Shown: positions 6,304 to 12,071 of the stretch, piece by piece | How the letters are laid out: the number at the start of each line of letters is the position of its first letter | Position numbering within the stretch: the stretch's first letter is position 1 | DNA from: DASWIP01 sp036397635 | Lineage (GTDB): Bacteria; Actinomycetota; AC-67 | DNA length: 18,214 nt | Assembly (NCBI GenBank): GCA_036397635.1 | Contig: DASWIP010000114.1 | Span: 1 to 18,214 of the forward strand | Direction of reading: 5' to 3' | Translations under genes and position numbers: made by a program | The notes under the pieces: generated by a model | Told to the model about the DNA's origin: nothing | Database searches by the model: none | The model's input: only the letters and a program-made list of their open reading frames with translations

Positions 6304-7923
6304 TCACATAGGGATCTCGATCCGCACGCGGGTCCCGACGCCTGGATCGGAGTGGATCTTCAGCTCTCCTCCGAGGGCTCGGGCGCGATCGCGAAGGTTG
6401 CCCAGCCCGTGGCCGCGCCCTTCGGCGGCGGCGGCATCGAAGCCGGTTCCGTCGTCGACGACTTCCAGCACCGCGTAGCCGTCCTCCACGGCCAGGCGGA
6501 GCACGACCTGGGATGCGGACGCGTGGCGAACGGCGTTGGAGAGCGCTTCCCGTGCCGCTTGAACGATGTCCGCGGCGCTGCTCGTCAGGCGCGCCGCCGC
6601 TCCCGGCGTTATCTCGGATCCGACCGCGGGCCCCACGTCGGCGAAGCTCGCGGTCAGCTCGCGCAGGCTCCGGGCGAGCTGCCAGTCGGCGACCTCACCG
6701 GGCTGGAGCGCGAAGATGTAGTTGCGAAGATCTCGTATCGCGCGGTCGATGTCGTCCACGGCGCCGCTGAGGCGTTTGCGAACGCCGGCCGGGTCATCGG
6801 CGATCGCTTCGGCGGCTTGCAGGGACATCCCGACGGCGAACAGGGATTGCACGACCCCGTCGTGGAGTTCCTTGGCGATCCTCTCGCGGTCCTCGACCAG
6901 GGCGAGGCGCTCGAGCTCCTGGCGCACCCTCGAGTATTCGAGGGCGACGGCGGCCTGCGAGGCGAACATCTGCACCAGCGCGAGGTCATCGGGGGTGAAG
7001 GTGCGTCCCCCGCGCCGGTTCGCGATCCCCAGCGTGCCGAACGGCCTCGTGAGGGTGCCCAAGGGGACCAGCATCGCCGGGCCGATCTCGCCGAGTGCTA
7101 CGAGTGGCTGATGGACGTTGGGCGCGATCGACGCGTCATCGAGGATGACCGGCCGCCGCGTCCTGGTCACTTCCTCCGAGATCGAGCCCTCGATGGGGAA
7201 ACGCAGCCCGCGCACCTTCTCGGCGAACTCGCCCTCGGCGACGGCGAGGTACATCTCATCCGATCCCGGATCCGGGGTGGCCACCGTGGCCAGCGACGCG
7301 GAGACGAGCTCGCGGGCGGATCGCGCGATCAATGTGAGCACCTCGTGCAGCGATCGGCCCTCGAGGATCGCATCCGTCACCTGGCTGGCGGCTGCGAGGC
7401 GGCGCTGGTGATTCTGCGACTCCTCGTACAGGCGCGCGTTCTCGATGGCGACCCCTGCCTGCGTCGCGAGCGTCCCCACCGCCTCCTCGTCGTCGACGGT
7501 GAACTCGCCCTCGCCGATCTTCTCGGTGAGGTAGAGGTTGCCGAATACCCGCTCGCGCACCTTGATCGGGACGCCGAGGAACGAGGTCATCGGCGGGTGA
7601 TGCGCCGGGAAGCCGTAGGACCGAGGGTGATCCTGGAGCCGGCGTAGCCGCAACGGGTGCGCCTCTCGGATCAGCACACCCAGGAGGCCGTGTCCCTCGG
7701 GGAGATTGCCGATCCGGCGCCGCTCCTCCTCGGTCACCCCATGGGTGACGAAATCGACGAGCATGCCTTCCGGTCCGATGACGCCGAGCGCCCCATAGCG
7801 GGCGTCGGCCACTTCGCAGGCCAGGTCGATGATCTTCTGCAGGACGGTTGAGAGAGAGAGCTCCGAGGCCAGTGTCAGCCCCGCCTGCACCAGCGCCTCG
7901 AGTCGCTTGGCATCGCCGGTCAT
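6304..7923 (-). CDS. devS: DevS/DosT-like sensor histidine kinase, two GAF domains
   Basis: This is a 539-residue cytoplasmic kinase: GAF-A (about 5-167), GAF-B (about 180-330), a HisKA_3 dimerisation helix (phospho-acceptor His354 in AKELHDGVVQSLFAVG) and a HATPase domain (N-box EALSNAVRHA; G boxes DDGTGFD and GHGLGNLRDRA). In GAF-A, His109 in FPAHHPPM aligns with His149, the heme ligand of M. tuberculosis DevS. Tyr131 in GNLYLTEK aligns with the distal Tyr171 at the same spacing. Gly47 stands where DevS has Glu87 and DosT has Gly85, which favours an oxygen-accessible heme. It therefore probably senses O2, NO or CO and phosphorylates the downstream regulator. The ATG at 7923 was chosen because the frame upstream runs through the operator palindrome; no well-spaced Shine-Dalgarno was seen. 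Confidence 0.92.
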   Translation of the reverse strand: MTGDAKRLEALVQAGLTLASELSLSTVLQKIIDLACEVADARYGALGVIGPEGMLVDFVTHGVTEEERRRIGNLPEGHGLLGVLIREAHPLRLRRLQDHPRSYGFPAHHPPMTSFLGVPIKVRERVFGNLYLTEKIGEGEFTVDDEEAVGTLATQAGVAIENARLYEESQNHQRRLAAASQVTDAILEGRSLHEVLTLIARSARELVSASLATVATPDPGSDEMYLAVAEGEFAEKVRGLRFPIEGSISEEVTRTRRPVILDDASIAPNVHQPLVALGEIGPAMLVPLGTLTRPFGTLGIANRRGGRTFTPDDLALVQMFASQAAVALEYSRVRQELERLALVEDRERIAKELHDGVVQSLFAVGMSLQAAEAIADDPAGVRKRLSGAVDDIDRAIRDLRNYIFALQPGEVADWQLARSLRELTASFADVGPAVGSEITPGAAARLTSSAADIVQAAREALSNAVRHASASQVVLRLAVEDGYAVLEVVDDGTGFDAAAAEGRGHGLGNLRDRARALGGELKIHSDPGVGTRVRIEIPM

Positions 7924-7963
7924 CCTTCGCGAAGCGTAGCAGCCCAACGGACCCCCCAAGGTT

Positions 7964-7977
7964 GGGCCCTTCGGCCC
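7964..7977. promoter_or_regulatory. Palindromic operator GGGCCCTTCGGCCC (DosR-like box)
   Basis: Exact GGGCC-N4-GGCCC site in the divergent region between the sensor kinase (40 bp from its start) and the CBS gene (73 bp from its start). Read on the minus strand it is GGGCCGAAGGGCCC, identical to the site at 10524. It suggests autoregulation of the kinase-regulator operon and joint control of the CBS genes. Directly beside it is the palindrome CCAAGGTTGG (7956-7965). Confidence 0.65.
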
Positions 7978-8019
7978 CTGACCGGTCTCGCATGGCAGCT
8001 CTACGGTGAGTGTCAGCCG

Positions 8020-8037
8020 ACGGGCGTGAGTGCCCGT
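8020..8037 (+). promoter_or_regulatory. Leader hairpin just before a ribosome binding site
   Basis: ACGGGC and GCCCGT (8020-8025, 8032-8037) form a perfect 6-bp stem with a 6-base loop, ending directly before GGAGGAGG (8039-8046) of the CBS gene. It could affect ribosome access or mRNA stability. Alternatively it is a degenerate copy of the operator (GGGCG-N4-TGCCC). Confidence 0.3.
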
Positions 8038-8050
8038 GGAGGAGGACGTC

Positions 8051-8452
8051 ATGAAGATCCATGCGCTGTACCAAGCTCCGGTTCGCAAAGCGGAGCCTGA
8101 GGAGACGCTCGCCGACGCCGCCGATCGGATGGCCTTCTACGAGGTTGGGGCGCTCGTGGTCATGGAGGGGAGCCGGATGGTCGGGATCATCACCGAACGC
8201 GACCTGATCCGTGCCCTGAGCCTCGGCGAGGTTGCCGGCCTGACACAGATCGACAAGTACATGACCCCGGGACCTGCAGCCGTTTGCTTGGGCGATGATG
8301 TCTCCGAAGCCGCGGAGATGATGGTCGCGCTGGGCACGCGGCACCTCCCGGTGGTCGAGGGGGGCGAGGTGGTCGGGATGATCTCTGCTCGCGACCTGAT
8401 CGCCGTGTCGACGCTGGGCGAGCCGGCGAAGGGGAGAGCGGCGGCTCGATGA
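8051..8452 (+). CDS. Two-CBS-domain protein (Hrp1-like)
   Basis: This 133-residue protein is little more than a CBS pair: CBS1 about 5-58 (RKAEPEETLADAADRM, GALVVMEGSRMVGIITERDLIRAL) and CBS2 about 68-122 (KYMTPGPAAVCLGDDV, HLPVVEGGEVVGMISARDLI). Size and layout match hypoxic response protein 1 of M. tuberculosis (Rv2626c), a DosR target, but similarity is general CBS similarity. The ATG at 8051 is preceded by GGAGGAGG. The stop overlaps the next start as ATGA, so it is translated together with the CBS-CBS-BON gene. A GGGCC-N4-GGCCC site upstream makes control by the adjacent two-component system likely. Expected function is adenine-nucleotide-dependent regulation of a partner; the partner is not identifiable. 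Confidence 0.9.
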   Translation: MKIHALYQAPVRKAEPEETLADAADRMAFYEVGALVVMEGSRMVGIITERDLIRALSLGEVAGLTQIDKYMTPGPAAVCLGDDVSEAAEMMVALGTRHLPVVEGGEVVGMISARDLIAVSTLGEPAKGRAAAR

Positions 8453-9048
8453 ATGTTCGGCAGGTCATGACCGTCGATGTCGTGGCGGTCGACCCTCAGC
8501 GCAGCATCCGTGACGTTGCGGCGCTGTTCGCGGCACGTCGCATCAACGGCGCGCCCGTCATCGACCGTGGTGAGCTCACCGGCATCGTCACCTCCACCGA
8601 CCTGATGCGCGCCGCGGAGGATGGGAGGTCGTGTTCGGTGGGCGACGTGATGAGCCGCGACGTCGTCACACTCACCGAGGGGATGACGGTGGCCGAGGCG
8701 ACGCGCGTGCTCGCGCGCGACGGGCTCCACCGCGCCCCGGTGTTGCGGGGCACGAAGGTCGTCGGGATGGTCACCCGGACTGATCTGCTGCGTCCCTACT
8801 TGCGGACCGATGGCGAGATCCACGCCGACGTCGAGGAGACGCTCTCGCGCTCGATGGGCATCACCCACCGCGAGCTTCACGCCAGGGTGCTCGACGGGGT
8901 CGTGTTTCTGGAAGGGACCGTGTCCAGCGGACGCGACCACGGGCTGCTTCTGAGACTGGTCTCGCGATCCACCGGCGTCGTAGACGTGATCGATCACGTC
9001 AGGGTCGCGCCGGCTCCGGGTGCCCCATCACCCAACGGCGAAGGCTGA
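8449..9048 (+). CDS. CBS-CBS-BON domain protein (second copy)
   Basis: This is a 199-residue protein starting within the stop codon of the preceding CBS gene (ATGA). CBS1 covers about 1-58 (VRQVMTVDVVAVDPQRSIRD, APVIDRGELTGIVTSTDLM). CBS2 covers about 64-122 (GDVMSRDVVTLTEGMTVAEA, RAPVLRGTKVVGMVTRTDLL). A BON-like domain lies at about 128-190 (ELHARVLDGVVFLEGTVSS, VVDVIDHVRV). The architecture repeats that of the protein at 4567-5241, but the two differ considerably, so they are either old paralogues or separate acquisitions. No signal peptide is visible, which implies a cytoplasmic role. The BON part may tether nucleotide sensing to a membrane or protein partner. It ends just before a nested inverted repeat (9057-9079). 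Confidence 0.9.
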   Translation: MNVRQVMTVDVVAVDPQRSIRDVAALFAARRINGAPVIDRGELTGIVTSTDLMRAAEDGRSCSVGDVMSRDVVTLTEGMTVAEATRVLARDGLHRAPVLRGTKVVGMVTRTDLLRPYLRTDGEIHADVEETLSRSMGITHRELHARVLDGVVFLEGTVSSGRDHGLLLRLVSRSTGVVDVIDHVRVAPAPGAPSPNGEG

Positions 9049-9056
9049 GGGTCCTT

Positions 9057-9079
9057 GCTCATCAGGGCCGATGAGCCCT
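9057..9079. promoter_or_regulatory. Nested inverted repeats overlapping a one-mismatch operator
   Basis: GCTCATC (9057-9063) and GATGAGC (9070-9076) form a perfect 7-bp inverted repeat with a 6-base loop. Overlapping it, AGGGC and GCCCT (9064-9068, 9075-9079) form a second dyad. The second dyad contains GGGCCGATGAGCCC (9065-9078), one mismatch from GGGCC-N4-GGCCC. It is 49 bp upstream of the GyrI-like gene and 8 bp after the CBS-BON stop. It could be an operator, an attenuator or terminator hairpin, or both. Confidence 0.45.
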
Positions 9080-9127
9080 ATCCGGCCCCCAAGACCAAGG
9101 CGGAGTATCACCCTTGAGGTGAGAGAG

Positions 9128-9682
9128 ATGATCGCGGCCGTGTATCCGACTCAGCGAACGCAGGCAGTCGAGCCCGCGATCGTTCAGGCGTCCCCGGTGA
9201 AGGTCGCGAAGGTGACCGTCGTCGGCGCGCAGCCGTCCCCTCCCGTCCGCGCTCTGCGAGCGCTCTATGCGTCGGTCGAGGCCGTTCGCGCGGCGCACGT
9301 TGCCGCAGGCCTGGATTTCGAGATCGGGCCCTTGCGCGCGCGCTTCCCGGAAGCGCAGGCCGGGTCTCCATGGACGTGGCATTGGGTGCTGGCCGTGAGC
9401 GTGCCCGACAACACGATCTCGGTGCCTCAGCTCGACCCGGATCTCCGGGTGGAGATCGAGGTGTGGGTCTACGACCGGGTGGCCGAGCTCGTTCACGAAG
9501 GCACCGAAGAGACGAAGCCCGCATCGGTGCAACGGCTGCTCGAGTTCGTGCTCGCGAAGGGCTTCCGCCCCGCTGGGGTCAGGGAGGAGATCTACCTGGG
9601 GACGGGGCCGGCCGGCGGCCGAACCCTGTTGCGCTACCAGATCCTCGCCGCGAGCCGTGGGCTGCAACGGCGAGCGCTCTAG
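9128..9682 (+). CDS. GyrI-like small-molecule-binding domain protein
   Basis: This is a 184-residue protein. The ATG at 9128 is preceded by GAGGTGAGAG at suitable spacing. The C-terminal half (about 110-178) matches the GyrI-like/AraC effector-binding fold: WVYDRVAELVHEGT, then a helix (SVQRLLEFVLAKGFRPAG), then REEIYLGTG and LLRYQI. The N-terminal half (about 40-105) could be the first repeat of the same pseudo-symmetric fold (ALRALYASVEAVRAAH, WTWHWVLAVSV). Such domains bind drugs or other hydrophobic ligands, and in some families hydrolyse cyclic or xenobiotic substrates. There is no DNA-binding domain here, so it is a stand-alone binder or enzyme. The upstream one-mismatch operator suggests it belongs to the same regulon. 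The first ~35 residues look unstructured. Confidence 0.7.
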   Translation: MIAAVYPTQRTQAVEPAIVQASPVKVAKVTVVGAQPSPPVRALRALYASVEAVRAAHVAAGLDFEIGPLRARFPEAQAGSPWTWHWVLAVSVPDNTISVPQLDPDLRVEIEVWVYDRVAELVHEGTEETKPASVQRLLEFVLAKGFRPAGVREEIYLGTGPAGGRTLLRYQILAASRGLQRRAL

Positions 9683-9721
9683 GCCCACCGGGCTCGCCGG
9701 CGACGCGCAGCCCTTTCAAGG

Positions 9722-10075
9722 TCAGGGCAGCGGCGCGTGCAACAACTCTTTGCGGACCGCGCGCGCGAGGCGATCGATCTCCTCGCTGTAGCCGACGATC
9801 AGGTCGTCGAACGACACGAGCCCGCACAGATGACCCCTGCGATCGAGGACCGGGAGACGCCGGATGCCCCGAGCCGCCATCTCGGTCGACGCCGTGCAGA
9901 CGTCTGCGTTGTCGAAGACGTAGCTGACGTCGCGACTCATGACCTTCTCGATCGGGGGATCGCTTTCGAGGCCCGCTGCGAGTCCGCGGATCACCAGGTC
10001 GCGGTCGGTCACGATCCCGACCATGCGCTCGCGCTCGTCCAGCACGACAAGGCTTCCGACCTGCTCGTCCTTCAT
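9722..10075 (-). CDS. Hrp1-like CBS protein with short N-terminus
   Basis: This is a 117-residue CBS-pair protein. It begins in the middle of the first CBS motif (MKDEQVGSLVVLDERERMVG, then IVTDRDLVIRGLAAGLES), followed by a complete CBS2 (KVMSRDVSYVFDNADVCTAS, IRRLPVLDRRGHLCGLVSFD) and a C-terminal helix. The segment DRDLVIRGLAAGL closely resembles M. tuberculosis Hrp1 (Rv2626c), a DosR regulon member. About 30 residues that normally open CBS1 are missing. Upstream in this frame a TAG occurs seven codons before the ATG with no start codon between, so a longer version cannot be made from this sequence. It lies 10 bp after the universal stress protein on the same strand and would be transcribed from the same region with the three tandem operators. 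Confidence 0.8.
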   Translation of the reverse strand: MKDEQVGSLVVLDERERMVGIVTDRDLVIRGLAAGLESDPPIEKVMSRDVSYVFDNADVCTASTEMAARGIRRLPVLDRRGHLCGLVSFDDLIVGYSEEIDRLARAVRKELLHAPLP

Positions 10076-10085
10076 GCCCCTGGGT

Positions 10086-10484
10086 TCAGCGTGCTACGAG
10101 CACCGAGCACGAGGCGTGGTGCACGACGTAGCTGCTCACGCTGCCGAGCAGCAGGCGGCCGACGCCTCCCAGGCCGCGCGCTCCCACCACGACCAGATCC
10201 GCGCCACACCCCTCGGCGGCCCCGACGATCCTCCGACCCGGGTTCGTTATGCCGACGGGCCGTTGAACGTCGATGTCGTAGGGGACTTCGCGCTGCTCGG
10301 CCAGTGCGACCGCTCCGCGAAGGATGCGCCGCCCGTCCTCGTCGTCCTGGTACGGCTCGAGCACGTAGACGATGCTGAGCTTCGCGTTGGTCGTGGCAGC
10401 CAGATCAACCGCTATACCCCTGGCGACCGCTGCGGCATCCGACCCATCGTCGGCCAGCAGGATCCTGTCCACGTCGGTTTTCAT
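10086..10484 (-). CDS. Universal stress protein (UspA family)
   Basis: This is a single-domain Usp of about 132 residues: opening strand and ATP-contact Asp (RILLADDGSDAAAV), central strand SIVYVLEP, and the nucleotide-binding glycine motif near the C-terminus (VVVGARGLGGVGRLLLGSVS, matching G-x2-G-x9-G-S) followed by SCSVLVAR. Proteins with this motif bind ATP; several DosR regulon members of M. tuberculosis (for example Rv2623) are of this family. The ATG at 10484 was chosen because GGAG lies 5 bases upstream; the adjacent ATG at 10487 is the alternative. The gene is first in a minus-strand pair with the Hrp1-like CBS gene. It is divergent from the membrane protein-YbaK-phosphorylase operon, and three tandem operators lie between. 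Confidence 0.92.
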   Translation of the reverse strand: MKTDVDRILLADDGSDAAAVARGIAVDLAATTNAKLSIVYVLEPYQDDEDGRRILRGAVALAEQREVPYDIDVQRPVGITNPGRRIVGAAEGCGADLVVVGARGLGGVGRLLLGSVSSYVVHHASCSVLVAR

Positions 10485-10523
10485 CATGGCTCCATGGTGG
10501 CCCGGCGGATGTGCAGCACGGCA

Positions 10524-10537
10524 GGGCCGAAGGGCCC
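10524..10537. promoter_or_regulatory. Palindromic operator 1 of 3, GGGCCGAAGGGCCC
   Basis: Exact GGGCC-N4-GGCCC site, 39 bp upstream of the universal stress protein start. It is identical to the kinase-promoter site read on the opposite strand. Confidence 0.65.
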
Positions 10538-10562
10538 TCCGCTGGGAGGTCCGGTGACGGCA

Positions 10563-10576
10563 GGGCCGAATGGCCC
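10563..10576. promoter_or_regulatory. Palindromic operator 2 of 3, GGGCCGAATGGCCC
   Basis: Exact GGGCC-N4-GGCCC site in the middle of the divergent region; same phase of the 39-bp repeat as its neighbours. Confidence 0.65.
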
Positions 10577-10601
10577 TCCGCCGGGAGGTCCGGTGACCGC
10601 A

Positions 10602-10615
10602 GGGCCGTCCGGCCC
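10602..10615. promoter_or_regulatory. Palindromic operator 3 of 3, GGGCCGTCCGGCCC
   Basis: Exact GGGCC-N4-GGCCC site with extended symmetry: CAGGGCCG and CGGCCCTG arms (10600-10617) around a TC centre. It is the most symmetric copy and lies 57 bp upstream of the membrane-anchored protein start. Confidence 0.65.
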
Positions 10616-10672
10616 TGGAACGGTTTCGGATATGGGGATGTCATGGAACATATCGATGAGGAGGTGGTCACC

Positions 10673-11575
10673 GTGACTTGGTGGGCGGTGAGCCTTGTAG
10701 CGATCGCGATCGCCGCACTGACGGCCACGGCGACGGCATATGTCGTCCGGCGCCGGCGAACCGAGGTGACGCTGGGTGAGCAGCCCAGCCGGATCACGAT
10801 CACGCTCGACATCGAGGCCGACGACGCCGGCGATGAGCGCGTCCAGCGGATGGTCGCCGACGCCGCGCTGCGCATGTTCCGCGTGATGCCATCCCTGCAG
10901 GAGATCGAGGTGAGGGACAGCCGCGGATACGTCCTCGGGCACCGCACGCGCTCGGGTCGTCAGCTGCCTGAACGAACCATGTCCGTGAACCTGTTCGAGC
11001 CCCATACCGTGCGGCGGCCGTCGTCACCGTCGCGATGGAACGACTTGCCGGCCCCCGGAGTATCCGAGCGGCCCGGACCGATGGGCGCCATGGTGGGGCG
11101 GTTGCTCCACAAGGTGCCGGGAACGGAACCCCGGGCGCTGGCCGAGCGGTTCGATCTCTCCGAGGGGATCCGCGCGCGCATCACGGATCCGGACGATATG
11201 GCCGACGTGATCGGGGCTATCCTGGAGGAAGGCCGTCACGAGGTGAGGCGCGACCAGGGGATGTTGCGTGTGGCAGACGCGATCGTGTACATGATCCGGA
11301 CGCCGCCGGGAGCGACGGTGACCGCAGGCGCGCTCACGCGCGCCTACACAGCGTTCCGCGCCAGCGGGGCGCCGCACGGTTACGCGGTCGCTCTGGGTCA
11401 TGTCGATCCCGTCGATATCAGGCGGCGCGAGCTGCTCGCCCCGGAGTTCGTGCACCTCGGCGCCGACGCGGTGCAACGGATGGCAGACGCTGCCGCGCTG
11501 GGCGCCGATCCGCTGCGCTGGGCGCGCGCACCGGCGATCGGGTCGCAGGCGGCGAAGGAACCGCACAACCTCTAG
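10673..11575 (+). CDS. Membrane-anchored protein of unknown function
   Basis: I do not recognise this 300-residue protein. The GTG at 10673 was chosen because AGGAGG (10659-10664) lies 8 bases upstream and because the protein then opens directly with a transmembrane segment (TWWAVSLVAIAIAALTATAT). An in-frame ATG at 10643 is the alternative. RRRR follows the segment, which by the positive-inside rule puts the soluble part in the cytoplasm. An alpha/beta region with a conserved-looking strand-turn (RITITLDIEADDAGDERVQR to VRDSRGYVLGHRT) is followed by a Pro/Arg-rich linker, then a mostly helical C-terminal half. It is the first gene of an operon with the YbaK deacylase, beta-phosphoglucomutase and GH65 phosphorylase, downstream of three operators. 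Confidence 0.75.
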   Translation: MTWWAVSLVAIAIAALTATATAYVVRRRRTEVTLGEQPSRITITLDIEADDAGDERVQRMVADAALRMFRVMPSLQEIEVRDSRGYVLGHRTRSGRQLPERTMSVNLFEPHTVRRPSSPSRWNDLPAPGVSERPGPMGAMVGRLLHKVPGTEPRALAERFDLSEGIRARITDPDDMADVIGAILEEGRHEVRRDQGMLRVADAIVYMIRTPPGATVTAGALTRAYTAFRASGAPHGYAVALGHVDPVDIRRRELLAPEFVHLGADAVQRMADAAALGADPLRWARAPAIGSQAAKEPHNL

Positions 11576-11588
11576 GAGGTGAGTGGAC

Positions 11589-12071
11589 ATGTCGGTCGTC
11601 ACCGATCATCTCACGCGGCGTGGGATCCGCTTCGAGACGCGCTCGCACGAGCGGACGTTCACGTCCATCCAGGAGGCGCGAGCGCTGGGCATCGCCGCCG
11701 ATGAGGTCGCCAAGACGGTGGTGCTCGACACCGATCACGGTCACGTGCTCGTCGCCATCCCCGGATCGCGCAAGCTGGACATGCATCGCGTGCGTGAGAT
11801 CGTCGGGGACAAGCGCGCGCGTTTAGCGACCGAGCACGAGATGAAGCGCGACTATCCGCGATTCGAGCTGGGTGCGGTGCCGCCGCTCGCCGATCTGCTG
11901 CACACGCCGGTGTTCGTGGACGAGGAGCTGGCGAGGCACGAGACGATCGTGTTCGCCGACGGGCTGCAGTCCGAGTCGGTTCAGATGCGCACGGCCGATC
12001 TGCTGGCAACCGAGGCAACCAGTATCGCGTCACTGATCCACGACCCCGAGCGCAGCCCGTCCACAGCGTGA
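11589..12071 (+). CDS. YbaK/EbsC family aminoacyl-tRNA deacylase
   Basis: This is a 160-residue protein of the YbaK/ProX editing family, which hydrolyses mischarged aminoacyl-tRNAs such as Cys-tRNA(Pro). Visible family features are the opening helix and strand (LTRRGIRFETRSHERTFTS), the conserved lysine segment (EVAKTVVLDTDHGHVLVAIP), the helix LDMHRVREIVGDKRARLATE and the closing strand region (TPVFVDEELARHETIVFADG). The ATG at 11589 has AGGAGG 9 bases upstream, overlapping the stop of the preceding gene; the GTG two codons earlier is too close to the ribosome binding site. The stop overlaps the next start (GTGA). Its place in a sugar phosphorylase operon is unexpected and may reflect shared stress control rather than a shared pathway. 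Confidence 0.88.
   Translation: MSVVTDHLTRRGIRFETRSHERTFTSIQEARALGIAADEVAKTVVLDTDHGHVLVAIPGSRKLDMHRVREIVGDKRARLATEHEMKRDYPRFELGAVPPLADLLHTPVFVDEELARHETIVFADGLQSESVQMRTADLLATEATSIASLIHDPERSPSTA

Larger units (their letters stand above)
10522..10623. repeat. 39-bp tandem direct repeats, each carrying the operator
   Basis: Two full 39-bp units (10522-10560, 10561-10599) and a partial third (from 10600) repeat with few changes. Each contains one exact GGGCC-N4-GGCCC site, so the three sites are exactly 39 bp apart. The full units also share GGGAGGTCCGGTGAC. The array lies between the divergent universal stress protein and membrane-protein operons. Confidence 0.9.

Noticed and set aside
8022..8035. 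GGGCGTGAGTGCCC as another operator copy
   Set aside because: Two mismatches to the exact sites and adjacent to the ribosome binding site; listed only as a leader hairpin.
7924..8088. N-terminal extension of the sensor kinase
   Set aside because: The extra residues translate the operator palindrome and spacer and have no counterpart in DevS; the protein starts best at 7923.
9683..9728. Small hairpins between the convergent GyrI-like and CBS genes (GCCC/GGGC and GCCCT/AGGGC)
   Set aside because: Stems of 4-5 bp without a T-run are expected often at this GC content.
10522..10623. CRISPR-like array
   Set aside because: The unit is a contiguous tandem repeat with no unique spacers and no cas genes nearby.
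10511..10672. N-terminal extension of the membrane-anchored protein through the 39-bp repeats
   Set aside because: The repeats carry operators, and AGGAGG is well placed for the GTG at 10673.
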